A stretch of DNA of 64,000 nt from Uranotaenia lowii. Its lineage: Eukaryota; Arthropoda; Insecta; Diptera; Culicidae. The position numbers and the translations under genes were made by a program. Positions 12,187-25,795 of this stretch are shown here, one piece after another. The stretch is from NCBI RefSeq assembly GCF_029784155.1, contig NC_073693.1, positions 233,445,102 to 233,509,101 of the forward strand, in the 5' to 3' direction. Under the pieces are notes generated by a model, which was not told the origin of the DNA, ran no database searches, and was given only the letters and a program-made list of their open reading frames with translations. Each line of letters opens with the position of its first letter. Position 1 is the first letter of the stretch.

Positions 12187-15100
12187 AATTCGCTACTCAA
12201 ATTCGCTACTCAAACTCGCTACTCAAACTCGCTACTCAAATTCGCTACTTAAATTCGCTACTCAAATTCGCTACTCAAACTCGCTACTCAAATTCGCTAC
12301 TCAAATTCGCTACTCAAATCCGCTACTCAAACTCGCTACTCAAATTCGCTACTCAAACTCGCTACTCAAATTCGCTACTCAAATTCGCTACTCAAACTCG
12401 CTACTCAAACTCGCTACTCAAACTCGCTACTCAAACTCGCTACTCAAATTCACTACTCAAACTCGCTACTCAAATTCGCTACTCAAATTCGCTACTCAAA
12501 CTCGCTACTCAAACTCGCTACTCAAACTCGCTACTCAAATTCACTACTCAAACTCGCTACTCAAATTCGCTACTCAAACTCGCTACTCAAACTCGCTACT
12601 CAAACTCGCTAGTCAAACTCGCTACTCAAACTCGCTACTCAAATTCACTACTCAAACTCGCTACTCAAATTCGCTACTAAAATTCGCTACTCAAACTCGC
12701 TACTCAAACTCGCTACTCAAACTCGCTACTCAAATTCGCTACTCAAACTCGCTACTCAAACTCGCTACTCAAATTCGCTACTCAAATTCGCTACTCAAAT
12801 TCGCTACTCAAACTCGCTACTCAAATTCGCTACTCAAATTCGCTACTCAAATCCGCTACTCAAACTCGCTACTCAAATTCGCTACTCAAACTCGCTACTC
12901 AAATTCGCTACTCAAATTCGCTACTCAAACTCGCTACTCAAACTCGCTACTCAAACTCGCTACTCAAACTCGCTACTCAAATTCACTACTCAAACTCGCT
13001 ACTCAAATTCGCTACTCAAACTCGCTACTCAAACTCGCTACTCAAATCCGCTACTCAAACTCGCTACTCAAATTCGCTACTCAAACTCGCTACTCAAACT
13101 CGCTACTCAAATTCGCTACTCAAATTCGCTACTCAAATTCGCTACTCAAACTCGCTACTCAAACTTGCTACTCAAATTCGCTACTCAAACTCGCTACTCA
13201 AACTCGCTACTCAAATTCGCTACTCAAATTCGCTACTCAAATTCGCTACTCAAACTCGCTACTCAAACTCGCTACTCAAATTCGCTACTCAAACTCGCTA
13301 CTCAAACTCGCTACTCAAATTCGCTACTCAAATTCGCTACTCAAATTCGCTACTCAAATTTGCTACTCAAACTCGCTACTCAAACTCGCTACTCAAACTC
13401 GCTACTCAAATTCGCTACTCAAACTCGCTACTCAAACTCGCTACTCAAACTCGCTACTCAAATTCGCTACTCAAATTCGCTACTCAAATTCGCTACTCAA
13501 ATTCGCTACTCAAACTCGCTACTCAAACTCGCTACTCAAACTCGCTACTCAAACTCGCTACTCAAATTCGCTACTCAAACTCGCTACTCAAATTCGCTAC
13601 TCAAACTCGCTACTCAAACTCGCTACTCAAATTCGCTACTCAAACTCGCTACTCAAACTCGCTACTCGAACTCGCTACTCAAATTCGCTACTCAAACTCG
13701 CTACTCAAACTCGCTACTCAAATTCGCTACTCAAATGCGCTACTCAAACTCGCTACTCAAATTCGTTACTCAAATTCGCTACTCAAATTCGCTACTCAAA
13801 TTCGCTACTCAAATTCGCTACTCAAATTCGCTACTCAAATTCGCTACTCAAACTCGCTACTCAAATTCGCTACTCAAACTCGCTACTCAAATTCGCTACT
13901 CAAATTTGCTACTCAAATTCGCTACTCAAATTCGATACCCAAACTCGCTACTCAAACTCGCAATTCAAACTCGCTACTCAAACTCGCTACTCAAATTCGC
14001 TACTCAAACTCGCTACTCAAATTCGCTACTCAAACTCGCTACTCAAATTCGCTACTCAAACTCGCTACTCAAACTCGCTACTCAAATTCGCTACTAAAAC
14101 TCGCTACTCAAATTCGCTACTCAAATTCGCTACTCAAACTCGCTACTCAAACTCGCTACTCAAACTGGCTACTCAAACTCGCTACTCAAACTCGCAACTC
14201 AAACTGGCTACTCAAACTCGCTACTCAAATTCGCTACTCAAACTCGCTACTCAGATTCGCTACTCAAATTCGCTACTCAAACTCGCTACTCAAATTCGCT
14301 ACTCAAATTTGCTACTCAAATTCGCTACTCAAATTCGATACTCAAACTCGCTACTCAAACTCGCAATTCAAACTCGCTACTCAAACTCGCTACTCAAATT
14401 CGCTACTCAAACTCGCTACTCAAATTCGCTACTCAAACTCGCTACTCAAATTCGCTACTCAAACTCGCTACTCAAACTCGCTACTCAAATTCGCTACTAA
14501 AACTCGCTACTCAAATTCGCTACTCAAATTCGCTACTCAAACTCGCTACTCAAATTCGTTACTCAAACTCGCTACTCAAATTCGCTACTCAAACTCGCTA
14601 CTCAAACTCGCTACTCAAACTCGCTACTCAAATTCGCTACTCAAATTCGCTACTCAAATTCGCTACTCAAATTCGCTACTCAAATTCGCTACTCAAATTC
14701 GCTACTCAAACTCGCTACTCAAACTCGCTACTCAAATTCGCTACTCAAACTCGCTACTCAAATTCGCTACTCAAACTCGCTACTCAAATTCGCTACTCAA
14801 ACTCGCTACTCAAACTCGCTACTCAAACTCGCTACTCAAACTCGCTACTCAAATTCGCTACTCAAACTCGCTACTCAAACTCGCTACTCAAACTCGCTAC
14901 TCAAACTGGCTACTCAAACTCGCTACTCAAATTCGCTACTTAAACTCGCTACTCAAATTCGCTACTCAAACTCGCTACTCAAACTCCGCTACTCAAATTC
15001 GCTACTCAAATTCGCTACTCAAACGCGCTACTCAAACTCGCTACTCAAATTCGCTACTCAAATTCGCTGCTCAAATTCACTACTCAAATGCGCTACTCAA

Positions 15101-18100
15101 ACTCGCTACTCAAATTCGCTACTCAAATTCGCTACTCAAACTCGCTACTCAAATTCGCTACTCAAATTCGCTACTCAAATTCGCTACTCAAACTCGCTAC
15201 TCAAACTCGCTACTCAAATTCGCTACTCAAATTCGCTACTCAAATTCGCTACTCAAATTCGCTACTCAAATTCGCTACTCAAACTCGCTACTCAAACTCG
15301 CTACTCAAATTCGCTACTCAAACTCGCTACTCAAATTCGCTACTCAAACTCGCTACCCAAACTCGCTACTCAAACTCGCTACTCAAATTCGCTACTCAAA
15401 TTCGCTACTCAAACTCGCTACTCAAACTCGCTACTCAAATTCGCTACTCAAATTCGCTACTCAAACTCGCTACTCAAATTCGCTACTCAAATTCGCTACT
15501 CAAATTCGCTACTCAAATTCGCTACTCAAACTCGCTACTCAAACTCGCTACTCAAATTCGCTACTCAAATTCGCTACTCAAACTCGCTACTAAAACTCGC
15601 TACTCAAACTCGCTACTCAAACTGGCTACTCAAACTCGCTACTAAAATTCGCTACTCAAACTCGCTACTCAAATTCGCTACTCAAATTCGCTACTCAAAC
15701 TCGCTACTCAAATTCGCTACTCAAATTCGCTACTCAAATTCGCTACTCAAATTCGCTACTCAAATTCGCTACTCAAATTCGCTACTCAAACTCGCTACTC
15801 AAATTCGCTACTCAAACTCGCTACTCAAACTCGCTACTCAAATTCGCTACTCAAATTCGCTCCTCAAACTCGCTACTCAAATTCGCTACTCAAATTCGAT
15901 ACTCAAATTCGCTACTCAAATTCGCTACTCAAACTCGCTACTCAAACTCGCTACTCAAATTCGCTACTCAAACTCGCTAATCAAATTCGCTACTCAAATT
16001 CGCTACTCAAACTCGCTACTCAAATTCGCTACTCAAATTCGCTACTCAAATTCGCTACTCAAATTCGCTACTCAAACTCGCTACTCAAATTCGCTACTCA
16101 AACTCGCTACTCAAATTCGCTACTCAAATTCGCTACTCAAATTCGCTACTCAAACTCGTTAATCAAATTCGCTACTCAAATTCGCTACTCAAACTCGCTA
16201 CTCAAATTCGTCACTCAAATTCGCTACTCAAATTCGCTACTCAAATTCGCTACTCAAATTCGCTACTCAAACTCGCTACTCAAATTCGCTACTCAAACTC
16301 GCTACTCAAACTCGCTACTCATACTCGCTACTCAAATTCGCTACTCAAACTCGCTACTCAAACTCGCTACTCAAATTCGCTACTCAAATTCGCTACTCAA
16401 ATTCGCTACTCAAATTCGCTACTCAAATTCGCTACTCAAACTCGCTACTCAAACTCGCTACTCAAATTCGCTACTCAAACTCGCTACTCAAATTCGCTAC
16501 TCAAACTCGCTACTCAAACACGCTACTCAAACTCGCTACTCAAACTCGCTACTCAAATTCGCTACTCAAACTCGCTACTCAAACTCGCTACTCAAATTCG
16601 CTACTCAAATTCGCTACTCAAACTCGCTACTCAAATTCGCTACTCAAATTCGCTACTCAAATTCGCTACTCAAACTCGCTACTCAAACTCGCTACTCAAA
16701 TTCGCTACTCAAATTCGCTACTCAAACTCGCTACTCAAATTCGCTACTCAAACTCGCTACTCAAACTCGCTACTCAAACTCGCTACTCAAACTCGCTACT
16801 CAAACTGGCTACTCAAACTCGCTACTCAAATTCGCTACTCAAATTCGCTACTCAAATTTGCTACTCAAATTCGCTACTCAAACTCGCAATTCAAACTCGC
16901 TACTCAAACTCGCTACTCAAATTCGCTACTCAAACTCGCTACTCAAATTCGCTACTCAAACTCGCTACTCAAATTCGCTACTCAAACTCGCTACTCAAAT
17001 TCGCTACTCAAACTCGCTACTCAAACTTGCTACTCAAATTCGCTACTCAAACTCGCTACTCAAATTCGCTACTCAAACTCGCAATTCAAACTCGCTACTC
17101 AAACTCGCTACTCAAATTCGCTACTCAAACTCGCTACTCAAATTCGCTACTCAAACTCGCTACTCAAATTCGCTACTCAAACTCGCTACTCAAATTCGCT
17201 ACTCAAACTCGCTACTCAAACTCGCTACTCAAATTCGCTACTAAAACTCGCTACTCAAATTCGCTACTCAAATTCGCTACTCAAACTCGCGACTCAAACT
17301 TGCTACTCAAACTCGCTACTCAAACTGGCTACTCAAACTCGCTACTCAAATTCGCTACTAAAATTCGCTACTCAAATTCGCTACTCAAATCCGCCACTCA
17401 AATTCGCTACTCAAATTCGCTACTCAAATTCGCTACTCAAACTCGCTACTCAAACTCGCTACTCAAACTCGCTACTCAAACTCGCTACTCATACTCGCTA
17501 CTCAAATTCGCTACTCAAACTCGCTACTCAAACTCGCTACTCAAATTCGCTACTCAAATTCGCTACTCAAATTCGCTACTCAAATTCGCTACTCAAATTC
17601 GCTACTCAAACTCGCTACTCAAATTCGCTACTCAAACTCGCTACTCAAATTCGCTACTCAAACTCGCTACTCAAACTCGCTACTCAAACTCGCTACTCAA
17701 ACTCGCTACTCAAATTCGCTACTCAAATTCGCTACTCAAACTCGCTACTTAAACTCGCTACTCAAATTCGCTACTCAAATTCGCTACTCAAACTCGCTAC
17801 TCAAATTCGCTACTAAAATTCGCTACTCAAATTCGCTACTCAAACTCGCTACTCAAACTCGCTACTCAAATTCGCTACTCAAATTCGCTACTCAAACTCG
17901 CTACTTAAACTCGCTACTCAAATTCGCTACTCAAATTCGCTACTCAAACTCGCTACTCAAATTCGCTACTCAAATTCGCTACTCAAATTCGCTACTCAAA
18001 TTCGCAACTCAAACTCGCTACTCAAACTCGCTACTCAAACTCGCTACTCAAACTCGCTACTCAAATTCGCTACTCAAATTCGCTACTCAAACTCGCTACT

Positions 18101-18438
18101 CAAATTCGCTACTCAAACTCGCTACTCAAACTCGCTACTCAAACTCGCTACTCAAACTCGCTACTCAAACTGGCTACTCAAACTCGCTACTCAAATTCGC
18201 TACTCAAATTCGCTACTCAAACTCGAAATTCAAACTCGCTACTCAAACTCGCTACTCAAATTCGCTACTCAAATTCGCTACTCAAACTCGCTACTCAAAT
18301 TCGCTACTCAAATTCGCTACTCAAATTCGCTACTCAAATTCGCTACTCAAACTCGCTACTCAAACTCGCTACTCAAACTCGCTACTCAAACTCGCTACTC
18401 AAATTCGCTACTCGAACTCGCTACTCAACCTCGCTACT
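12187..18438 (+). repeat. Satellite DNA, 13-bp unit, left block (~480 copies)
   Basis: A continuous head-to-tail array of CTACTCAAAYTCG. Position 10 is either C or T in roughly even use, and other positions vary rarely: tgg for tcg, caattc for ctactc, ctactaaa, cgactc, gccactc. The block keeps 13-bp register apart from rare indels such as one extra C near 14983. Because 13 is not a multiple of 3 and the unit has no stop in this orientation, all three + frames stay open and spell a 13-residue repeat (SNSLLK[LF]ATQ[TI]RY). The complementary strand has TAG in every unit and therefore stops in every frame each 39 bp. No gene is present. The left edge is in the gap; the right edge is the LINE insertion. 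Confidence 0.98.
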
Positions 18439-18723
18439 GTAAACACCCGCTTCAAGGTGGTTCTGTGCCTGCGGGCCCCAAAGTGGGGGTAGGAGGGTGT
18501 ATAATAATCCTATCTTAAGCAGAACGTTGTTAAGGTCTGCACTATAGCCAGGCACTGGTGCAAAGGGCCGTATTTTTCCTGGCAACTCGTGGGATTCAGA
18601 TTATACACACGATTTTAAAATTTTCATCCTGTATGGGATACCCCGCTTCATGCGTCGATATGAAGGTGCAGAGGTTCTTGTGTGTGATGGAAATATGTGT
18701 GAAATTCTTTGATAGAAATGCTT

Positions 18724-18831
18724 TCTATTAAGGTTGCACAGATAAATCTGCAGCACAAAAGAACCGCTACACTGAACTTATGTCGTTTAATCCTCAATGG
18801 AACTGCATCAATCGTGTTCTCATGTAGAACT
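18724..18831 (+). pseudogene. LINE endonuclease N-terminal remnant
   Basis: The frame reads IKVAQINLQHKRTATLNLCR and continues to a stop at 18829-18831. This is the usual opening of an apurinic-type LINE endonuclease (a Q-x-N-L strand with an Asn that binds the catalytic metal region). After about 18815 the sequence jumps to reverse-transcriptase thumb sequence in a different frame, marking the internal deletion. Confidence 0.7.
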
Positions 18832-20362
18832 TTCAGTTAATCCTCTAAAAACTAATATTGTTTTATTTACTAAAAAACGTATCACCCGCGGGGTGCGCCC
18901 TCTGCTGTTTTATGGTTCCGAAATCACCGTGTCTAATCAAGTTAAATATTTGGGTGTTATTCTTGACTCCAAATTAAACTGGTCTAATCACATCGAATTC
19001 AGAATCAAAAAAGCATGCATGGCTTTCGGACAATGCCGACGTGCAATCGGGAAAAACTGGGGACTCAAACCCAAACATATTCACTGGATTTACTCCACAA
19101 TAGTAAGACCAATTCTAGCCTATGGGTGTCTAGTGTGGTGGCAGAAAGGAGAAGTTGCAACAGTTCGGACTAAACTAAATCACCTTCAAAGAATGTGTCT
19201 TTTGGGGATGTCCGGATCGTTCACTACAACTCCTACTGCAGCACTAGAGGCTCTGTTTTCTATCAAACCTCTACACTTGTTCCTAAAACAGGAAGCCTTC
19301 TCATGTGCTTTTCGTCTACAGGCAGTTGGTCTCTGGCTGTCAGGAAATATCGTAAGATCATCGAGTCACACAAATGTGTGGCCTGAATTAGTTAGATTAA
19401 ACAAGTTTAATTTAGCGCCAAACGATTTAACACTCTCGAGTAGTTTTCCCTATATGGGGTTTAAAGTCAAATTTCCTTCTCCTCAAGAATGGTTATCAGG
19501 TTTCGTAGAGGACCAAATGTCCTCTCATATTGTATTCTATACTGACGGTTCATTATCAAACGGCCGTGCAGGTGCAGGAATTTACTGTCACGAGTTGAAC
19601 ATAGAACATGCTCAACCTCTAGGTAAATATTGTACAGTCTTTCAGGCTGAGCTATATGCTATTATGTATGGAGTGCAAATTGCACTTCAAAAGAAAATTA
19701 TGTTCAGAACAATTTATTTCTGTTCAGATAGCCAAGCAGCTATCAAATCACTCAGTGCTTCCAGTTCTAGATCAAAACTGGTAATCGCATGCCGGAAAGC
19801 AATCGAAGAACTTGCTGAAGGCAATGGATTAAACCTTCTATGGGTACCCGGACATAAGGGAATTTTTGGAAACGAATGCGCCGACGAACTCGCTAGAGCT
19901 GGGTCGGAAAAGGAATTTTACGGACCAGAGCCGGCTGTCCCAATATCACCATGTTGGTTCAGAAACCAAATTCAAACTTGGTCCTCTAACCAGCATGAAC
20001 GATACTGGGAAGAGTTGGACACTTGTCGTCAAACTAAATTATTTTTAGAAAAACCATCTCTAATCATATCGAGTTACTTATTAACTTTAAATAAATCTCA
20101 TTGCAGCATCTTGATCAGAGCACTCTCCGGTCATTGTAAACTCAACTATCACATGCACAACATTCAGCGTGCTGAATCTCCAGTATGTGGTAGTTGTGAA
20201 TCAGATGTGGAAGATCCCTTCCATCTTATATGTAACTGTCCCTCATTTGCCAGACTAAGTTTTCGTACTCTGGGATCTTACGCTTTAAGCGAATCTGAGT
20301 TTAAGAAATTAAACTTAAAAAACATTCTATCATTCCTTACCGAATGTAGAAAAGAGCTTTAA
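18797..20362 (+). pseudogene. Reverse transcriptase thumb + RNase H + CCHC fragment (LINE ORF2)
   Basis: A 521-codon frame whose real homology starts near residue 11. The RT C-terminal part contains VKYLGVILDSKLNWSNHI (about residues 50-67) and a YGCLVWW helix, but no YADD palm. An RNase H domain follows at about residues 247-375. It has all four catalytic acidic positions in context: FYTDGS, QAELYAI, CSDSQAA and GNECADELA. A CCHC-like cluster near the C-terminus (CGSCESDVEDPFHLICNC) is typical of these LINEs. The ATG at 18797 is accidental. RNase H looks undamaged, but without a palm the product cannot be a working polymerase. It is an element remnant, in a LINE clade that keeps RNase H (I/LOA-like). 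Confidence 0.85.
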
Positions 20363-23300
20363 TGCTAATAATCCCTAGTGGAAAGGCTTTATGCCATCTT
20401 AAATAGATTGAATTTATTTCTTCCTTTTATAGGTTTTTCAGGTTTCTCAGGTAAATGATGAAATCTTGGATAAAAAAAAGGCTAGGCACAATTTTCCCGT
20501 ATGTTTGGATAACGTGCCGCTATTAAGCCTACCCCCATTCTGATACCTGATACCTGATACCTGCTACTCAAATTCGCTACTCAAACTCGCTACTCAAACT
20601 CGCTACTCAAATTCGCTACTAAAACTCGCTACTCAAATTCGCTACTCAAATTCGCTACTCAAACTCGCTACTCAAACTCGCTACTCAAACTCGCTACTCA
20701 AACTCGCTACTCATACTCGCTACTCAAATTCGCTACTCAAACTCGCTACTTAAACTCGCTACTCAAATTCGCTACTCAAATTCGCTACTCAAATTCGCTA
20801 CTCAAATTCGCTACTCAAATTCGCTACTCAAATTCGCTACTCAAATTCGCTACTCAAACTCGCTACTCAAAATCGCTACTCAAATTCGCTACTCAAATTC
20901 GCTACTCAAACTCGCTACTCAAACTCGCTACTCAAACTCGCTACTCAAACTCGCTACTCAAACTCGCTACTCAAATTCGCTACTCAAACTCGCTACTCAA
21001 ACTCGCTACTCAAACTGGCTACTCAAACTCGCTACTCAAATTCGCTACTCAAACTCGCTACTCAAATTCGCTACTCAAATTCGCTACTCAAACTCGCTAC
21101 TCAAATTCGCTACTCAAATTTGCTACTCAAATTCGCTACTCAAATTCGATACTCAAACTCACAATTCAAACTCGCTACTCAAACTCGCTACTCAAATTCG
21201 CTACTCAAACTCGCTACTCAAATTCGCTACTCAAACTCGCTACTCAAATTCGCTACTCAAATTCGCTACTCAAACTCGCTACTCAAACTCGCTACTCAAA
21301 TTCGCTACTCAAATTCGCTACTCAAACTCGCTACTCAAACTCGCTACTCAAACTCGCTACTCAAACTCGCTACTCAAACTCGCTACTCAAACTCGCTACT
21401 CAAACTCGCTACTCAAATTCGCTACTCAAACTCGCTACTCAAACTCGCTACTCAAACTCGCTACTCAAACTCGCTACTCAAATTCGCTACTCAAACTCGC
21501 TACTTAAACTCGCTACTCAAACTCGCTACTCAAACTCGCTACTCAAAATCGCTACTCAAACTCGCTATTCAAACTCGCTACTCAAACTCGCTACTCAAAC
21601 TCGCTACTCAAATTCGCTACTCAAACTCGCTACTCAAACTCGCTACTCAAACTCGCTACTCAAACTCACAATTCAAACTCGCTACTCAAACTCGCTACTC
21701 AAATTCGCTACTCAAACTCGCTACTCAAACTCGCTACTCAAACTCGCTACTCAAATTCGATACTCAAACTCGCTACTCAAACTCGCTACTCAAACTCGCT
21801 ACTCAAACTCGCTACTCATACTCGCTACTCAAATTCGCTACTCAAACTCGCTACTTAAACTCGCTACTCAAATTCGCTACTCAAATTCGCTACTCAAATT
21901 CGCTACTCAAATTCGCTACTCAAATTCGCTACTCAAATTCGCTACTCAAATTCGCTACTCAAATTCGCTACTCAAACTCGCTACTCAAACTCGCTACTCA
22001 AATTCGCAACTCAAACTCGCTACTCAAACTCGCTACTCAAACTCGCTACTCAAACTCGCTACTCAAACTCGCTACTCAAACTCGCTACTCAAACTCGCTA
22101 CTCAAATTCGCTACTCAAACTCGCTACTCAAATTCGCTACTCAAACTCGCTACTCAAACTCGCTACTCAAACTGGCTACTCAAACTCGCTACTCAAATTC
22201 GCTACTCAAACTCGCTACTCAAATTCGCTACTCAAATTCGCTACTCAAATTTGCTACTCAAATTCGCTACTCAAATTCGCTACTCAAACTCGCTACTCAA
22301 ACTCGCTACTCAAACTCGCTACTCAAACTCGCTACTCAAATTCGCTACTCAAATTCGCTACTCAAACTCGCTACTCAAATTCGCTACTCAAACTCGCTAC
22401 TCAAACTCGCTACTCAAACTCGCTACTCAAACTCGCTACTCAAACTCGCTACTCAAATTCGCTACTCAAACTCGCTACTCAAACTCGCTACTCAAACTCG
22501 CTACTCAAACTCGCTACTCAAACTCGCTACTCAAACTCGCTACTCAAACTGGCTACTCAAACTCGCTACTCAAATTCGCTACTCAAATTCGCTACTCAAA
22601 CTCGCTACTCAAATTCGCTACTCAAATTTGCTACTCAAATTCGCTACTCAAACTCGAAATTCAAACTCGCTACTCAAACTCGCTACTCAAATTCGCTACT
22701 CAAACTCGCTACTCAAATTCGCTACTCAAACTCGCTACTCAAATTCGCTACTCAAACTCGCTACTCAAACTCGCTACTCAAATTCGCTACTCAAACTCGC
22801 TACTCAAACTCGCTACTCAAACTCGCTACTCATACTCGCTACTCAAATTCGCTACTCAAACTCGCTACTCAAACTCGCTACTCAAATTCGCTACTCAAAT
22901 TCGCTACTCAAACTCGCTACTCAAATTCGCTACTCAAATTCGCTACTCAAACTCGCTACTCAAACTCGCTACTCAAATTCGCTACTCAAACTCGCTACTC
23001 AAACTCGCTACTCAAACTCGCTACTCAAACTGGCTACTCAAACTCGCTACTCAAATTCGCTACTCAAACTCGCTACTCAAACTCGCTACTCAAACTCGCT
23101 ACTCAAACTCGCTACTCAAACTGGCTACTCAAACTCGCTACTCAAATTCGCTACTCAAATTCGCTACTCAAACTCGCTACTCAAATTCGCTACTCAAATT
23201 TGCTACTCAAACTCGCTACTCAAACTCGCAATTCAAACTCGCTACTCAAACTCGCTACTCAAATTCGCTACTCAAACTCGCTACTCAAATTCGCTACTCA

Positions 23301-25795
23301 AACTCGCTACTCAAATTCGCTACTCAAACTCGCTACTCAAACTCGCTACTCAAACTCGCTACTCAAACTCGCTACTCAAACTCGCTACTCAAACTCGCTA
23401 CTCAAATTCGCTACTCAAACTCGCTACTCAAACTCGCTACTCAAACTCGCTACTCAAACTCGCTACTCAAACTCGCTACTCAAATTCGCTACTCAAACTC
23501 GCTACTCAAATTCGCTACTCAAATTCGCTACTCAAACTCGCTACTCAAATTCGCTACTCAAACTCGCTACTCAAATTCGCTACTCAAATTCGCTACTCAA
23601 ACTCGCTACTCAAACTCGCTACTCAAATTCGCTACTCAAACTCGCTACTCAAACTCGCTACTCAAACTCGCTACTCAAACTCGCTACTCAAACTCGCTAC
23701 TCAAATTCGCTACTCAAACTCGCTACTCAAACTCGCTACTCAAACTCGCTACTCAAATTCGCTACTCAAACTCGCTACTCAAATTCGCTACTCAAATTCG
23801 CTACTCAAACTCGCTACTCAAATTCGCTACTCAAATTCGCTACTCAAATTCGCTACTCAAATTCGCTACTCAAACTCGCTACTCAAACTCGCTACTCAAA
23901 TTCGCTACTCAAACTCGCTACTCAAACTCGCTACTCAAACTCGCTACTCAAATTCGCTACTCAAACTCGCTACTCAAATTCGCTACTCAAATTCGCTACT
24001 CAAACTCGCTACTCAAATTCGCTACTCAAATTCGCTACTCAAATTCGCTACTCAAATTCGCTACTCAAACTCGCTACTCAAACTCGCTACTCAAATTCGC
24101 TACTCAAACTCGCTACTCAAACTCGCTACTCAAACTCGCTACTCAAACTCGCTACTCAAACTCGCTACTCAAATTCGCTACTCAAATTCGCTACTCAAAT
24201 TCGCTACTCAAACTCGCTACTCAAACTCGCTACTCAAACTCGCTACTCAAATTCGCTACTCAAATTCGCTACTCAAACTCGCTACTCAAATTCGCTACTC
24301 AAACTCGCTACTCAAACTCGCTACTCAAACTCGCTACTCAAACTCGCTACTCAAACTGGCTACTCAAACTCGCTACTCAAATTCGCTACTCAAACTCGCT
24401 ACTCAAACTCGCTACTCAAACTCGCTACTCAAACTCGCTACTCAAACTCGCTACTCAAACTGGCTACTCAAACTCGCTACTCAAATTCGCTACTCAAATT
24501 CGCTACTCAAACTCGCTACTCAAACTCGCTACTCAAATTTGCTACTCAAATTCGCTACTCAAACTCGAAATTCAAACTCGCTACTCAAACTCGCTACTCA
24601 AATTCGCTACTCAAACTCGCTACTCAAATTCGCTACTCAAACTCGCTACTCAAATTCGCTACTCAAACTCGCTACTCAAACTCGCTACTCAAATTCGCTA
24701 CTCAAACTCGCTACTCAAACTCGCTACTCATACTCGCTACTCAAATTCGCTACTCAAACTCGCTACTCAAACTCGCTACTCAAATTCGCTACTCAAATTC
24801 GCTACTCAAATTCGCTACTCAAATTCGCTACTCAAATTCGCTACTCAAACTCGCTACTCAAACTCGCTACTCAAATTCGCTACTCAAACTCGCTACTCAA
24901 ACTCGCTACTCAAACTCGCTACTCAAACTGGCTACTCAAACTCGCTACTCAAATTCGCTACTCAAACTCGCTACTCAAACTCGCTACTCAAACTCGCTAC
25001 TCAAACTCGCTACTCAAACTGGCTACTCAAACTCGCTACTCAAATTCGCTACTCAAATTCGCTACTCAAACTCGCTACTCAAATTCGCTACTCAAATTTG
25101 CTACTCAAATTCGCTACTCAAACTCGCAATTCAAACTCGCTACTCAAACTCGCTACTCAAATTCGCTACTCAAACTCGCTACTCAAATTCGCTACTCAAA
25201 CTCGCTACTCAAATTCGCTACTCAAACTCGCTACTCAAATTCGCTACTCAAACTCGCTACTCAAACTCGCTACTCAAATTCGCTACTCAAACTCGCTACT
25301 CAAACTCGCTACTCAAACTCGCTACTCTAACTCGCTACTCAAACTCGCTACTCAAACTCGCTACTCAAACTCGCTACTCAAATTCGCTACTCAAACTCGC
25401 TACTCAAATTCGCTACTCAAATTCGCTACTCAAACTCGCTACTCAAATTCGCTACTCAAATTCGCTACTCAAATTCGCTACTCAAATTCGCTACTCAAAC
25501 TCGCTACTCAAACTCGCTACTCAAATTCGCTACTCAAACTCGCTACTCAAATTCGCTACTCAAACTCGCTACTCAAACTCGCTACTCAAATTCGCTACTC
25601 AAACTCGCTACTCAAATTCGCTACTCAAATTCGCTACTCAAACTCGCTACTCAAACTCGCTACTCAAATTCGCTACTCAAACTCGCTACTCAAATTCGCT
25701 ACTCAAACTCGCTACTCAAACTGGCTACTCAAACTCGCTACTCAAATTCGCTACTCAAATTCGCTACTCAAACTCGCTACTCAAATTCGCTACTC

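Larger units (their letters stand above)
18439..20562 (+). mobile_element. Internally deleted non-LTR retrotransposon inserted in the satellite
   Basis: A 2,124-bp element sits cleanly in the satellite. The host motif gctact occurs immediately before it (18433-18438) and immediately after it (20563-20568), fitting a target-site duplication, though the satellite makes this ambiguous. The 5' leader (18439-18720) is followed by the first ~30 codons of a LINE endonuclease, and then by the reverse-transcriptase thumb and RNase H in another frame. The EN core and RT palm have been deleted. The 3' end is three copies of tgatacc plus t (20541-20562), a short tandem-repeat tail of the kind seen in I/LOA-type LINEs. 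A decayed relative lies at 36270-37475. Confidence 0.9.
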
